From: an uncultured Blautia sp.
GTDB lineage: Bacteria; Bacillota; Clostridia; Lachnospirales; Lachnospiraceae
DNA: 6,923 nt
Direction: 5' to 3'
NCBI RefSeq assembly: GCF_934371575.1
Contig: NZ_CAKRNY010000087.1
Span: 1-6,923, forward strand
Position numbers and translations under genes: made by a program. Below the pieces are notes generated by a model that worked only from the letters and a program-made list of their open reading frames with translations, did not search any database and was not told the DNA's origin. Of this stretch, positions 5,594-6,923 are shown piece after piece. Numbering within the stretch: position 1 is the stretch's first letter; each line of letters opens with the position of its first letter.

Positions 5594-6793
5594 ATGAGAG
5601 ATTCATATAATCTGATGGATTTTATTAAAATGTACTATCTGGATTCTAACATCCCAATGTATCTTTTTGAAGGGGAATCATGTATCTTCTGTATGCCGGA
5701 GCAGACAGACCTTACATACCCGCCAAAGAAATATATAGAAACTCTTCTGGATTCGAAAAAAAGAATTTCCTACTGTACTACGAAATATGGTATTATTTTT
5801 TGTTCCCTGAAGGTAGATTATCCTGAAAATGGGAAGCTTATTTTCGGGCCAGTGACCAATATTCCATACACAGAATCTGATCTGCTGCAATTGTACAGGG
5901 ATTATACTGTTCCCAATCATGATCGCGCAGATTTTAACAGCTTTCTCCATCAGATTCCCTGTGTCTCTCTGAATTCCTTATTAAAAAAGTGTCTCTTTCT
6001 TAATTATTGTCTTCATGAAGAATTACTGACTCTGGAACAGCTGACAGCTTCAGAGCCAGGAGCCTCTGTACAAATATCCTTAAAAGATGCTTCCCTGCTC
6101 GAAGGAACTTACCAGACCAAGGAAAATGAACAGCACAATCAGACTTATGCCATCGAGGAACAGATTCTGAAGCTTGTTAGGACTGGTAACTACCAGGGAT
6201 TTAAAAATATTGAATTCAGTGACAGCAATTATCATCTGGGTGTTACAGGTTCTACTGTACTTCGCCAGCTGAAAAATGACATCATCATCACAACAACCAT
6301 CTGCACCCGTGCTGCAATAGAGGGTGGCCTGGATTATGACAGTGCCTATCAGCTCTCCGATTATTTTATCCAGGCTTCGGAAAGACTGAATAACATTGAA
6401 GGACTGTATGATCTTCTGTCAAAGGTTGGTTATGCTTTTGCCCAAAAAGTAGCGGAATCGAAAACACCCGTCTCTACAGACGGGTGCATCCAAAAAGCAA
6501 TTCGTTATATTCAGCAAAACACAAACCAGCATCTCACAGTAGGGGATGTTGCTGCCTATGTGGGATTCAGTAAATCCTATTTCTCTTCTTATTTTAAAAA
6601 GACCCTTGGTTTTTCTGTCAGCGCCTTTATTTTGCGCTGTAAACTGGAGGAAGGCAAAGAATTATTACAATACACAAACAAATCAATCAGTACCATCAGT
6701 ACCTTTTTATGCTTTTCCAGTCAGAGTCATTTTCAGACTGCCTTTAAAAAGCAATTTGGAATGACGCCTAATGAGTACCGGCACAAGCGGTAA
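5594..6793 (+). CDS. AraC/XylS-family transcriptional regulator with an unrecognised N-terminal sensory region
   Basis: A 399-residue cytoplasmic DNA-binding protein, probably the substrate-responsive activator of the divergent operon. The C-terminal 100 residues (about 298-399) hold the two helix-turn-helix units: LTVGDVAAYVGFSKSYFSSYFKK at about 314-336, and a second at about 364-396 ending in SQSHFQTAFKKQFGMTPNEYR, a near-consensus AraC signature. In the second unit the usual small-residue-plus-GF turn reads FLCF, with Cys at 373. The N-terminal 297 residues are not a cupin I can recognise: residues 1-110 are a mixed alpha/beta segment with hydrophobic strands (IIFCSLKVDYPENGKLIFGP), and about 223-290 is helical, with LRQLKNDIIITTTICTRAAIEGGL, a pattern I recall from other clostridial AraC-type regulators. 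There are no membrane segments. A 22-base hairpin-forming sequence lies at the linker into the DNA-binding domain. The family is certain; the ligand and exact targets are inferred from position. Confidence 0.93.
   Translation: MRDSYNLMDFIKMYYLDSNIPMYLFEGESCIFCMPEQTDLTYPPKKYIETLLDSKKRISYCTTKYGIIFCSLKVDYPENGKLIFGPVTNIPYTESDLLQLYRDYTVPNHDRADFNSFLHQIPCVSLNSLLKKCLFLNYCLHEELLTLEQLTASEPGASVQISLKDASLLEGTYQTKENEQHNQTYAIEEQILKLVRTGNYQGFKNIEFSDSNYHLGVTGSTVLRQLKNDIIITTTICTRAAIEGGLDYDSAYQLSDYFIQASERLNNIEGLYDLLSKVGYAFAQKVAESKTPVSTDGCIQKAIRYIQQNTNQHLTVGDVAAYVGFSKSYFSSYFKKTLGFSVSAFILRCKLEEGKELLQYTNKSISTISTFLCFSSQSHFQTAFKKQFGMTPNEYRHKR
6465..6486 (-). other. GC-rich perfect hairpin inside the AraC gene, terminator-like on the antisense strand
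   Basis: CACCCGTC (6465-6472), a six-base loop, and GACGGGTG (6479-6486) form a perfect 8-bp stem, six of its eight pairs G-C, in otherwise AT-rich DNA. Read on the minus strand the stem is followed by TTTT (6464-6461), the layout of a short intrinsic terminator opposing the regulator gene. It encodes the linker TPVSTDGC just before the DNA-binding domain, so it may simply reflect codon choice. Confidence 0.3.
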
Positions 6794-6923
6794 GGCAAAA
6801 ACGATATCCGCATTTTGTCCACAGACAGGGCACAAAAAAGACCTGACAGCACTACTCCGTTTTTCATCTGTTTTCAATTATCAGATTGTCACATAAAGAT
6901 AATTAAACACCAGCTTCCTCTGA
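6794..6923. other. Non-coding tail downstream of the AraC regulator
   Basis: No supported gene starts here. A loose pairing of TTTTGT with ACAAAA (about 6814-6836) encloses a few G-C pairs, but no T-tract follows, so I do not call a terminator. AATTATC (6876-6882) and GATAATT (6898-6904) form a 7-bp, AT-only-but-one stem of low significance. The regulator's transcript end is not evident within the window. Confidence 0.5.

Noticed and set aside
6903..6923. Possible 3' end of a convergent minus-strand gene, reading S-E-E-A-G-V-stop
   Set aside because: Only six codons are inside the window, so neither the frame nor a family can be supported; a chance stop is as likely.
1..6923. tRNA or rRNA genes, CRISPR arrays, insertion sequences or prophage attachment sites
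   Set aside because: No cloverleaf, regularly spaced repeats, transposase motifs or terminal inverted repeats were seen. The window is almost fully explained by four genes and their control regions.

Overview
The window looks like a carbohydrate-utilisation locus from a low-to-moderate GC Bacillota, most likely a gut-type Clostridium relative such as a Lachnospiraceae member. That placement is an inference. It rests on strong GGAGG-type ribosome binding sites, very AT-rich intergenic DNA, an AraC regulator paired divergently with cytoplasmic glycoside hydrolases and a GPH symporter, and a GH3 enzyme with a Met-rich C-terminal tail of a kind I associate with that family. No phylogenetic marker is present, so the genus is unknown.

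Layout, right to left on the minus strand, is a three-gene operon: a GH3 beta-glycosidase (5379 to 3088), a GPH-family sugar:cation symporter (3077 to 1689), and a GH78 alpha-L-rhamnosidase (1616 to beyond position 1, C-terminus cut by the window edge). The first two genes are 10 bases apart, and the stop codon of one lies in the Shine-Dalgarno of the next. The second and third are separated by 72 bases that hold a terminator-like hairpin. On the plus strand, an AraC/XylS-type regulator (5594 to 6793) diverges from the operon. About 214 AT-rich bases lie between the two start codons and contain a good sigma-A-type promoter for the regulator, a weak promoter for the operon, and an 11-base direct repeat with a 20-base period that suits an AraC-type activator. 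The last 130 bases hold no gene I can support.

Working model (inference): a rhamnosylated beta-glycoside, for example a plant rutinoside- or neohesperidoside-type compound, or a short oligosaccharide, enters through the symporter. Neither hydrolase has a signal peptide, so both should act in the cytoplasm. The inverting rhamnosidase would remove the terminal alpha-L-rhamnose and the retaining GH3 enzyme the underlying beta-linked sugar. The AraC protein would switch the operon on when it senses the substrate or a product. All enzyme families here are known. The less ordinary parts are the regulatory architecture, the regulator's unrecognised N-terminal sensory region, and the GH3 tail.
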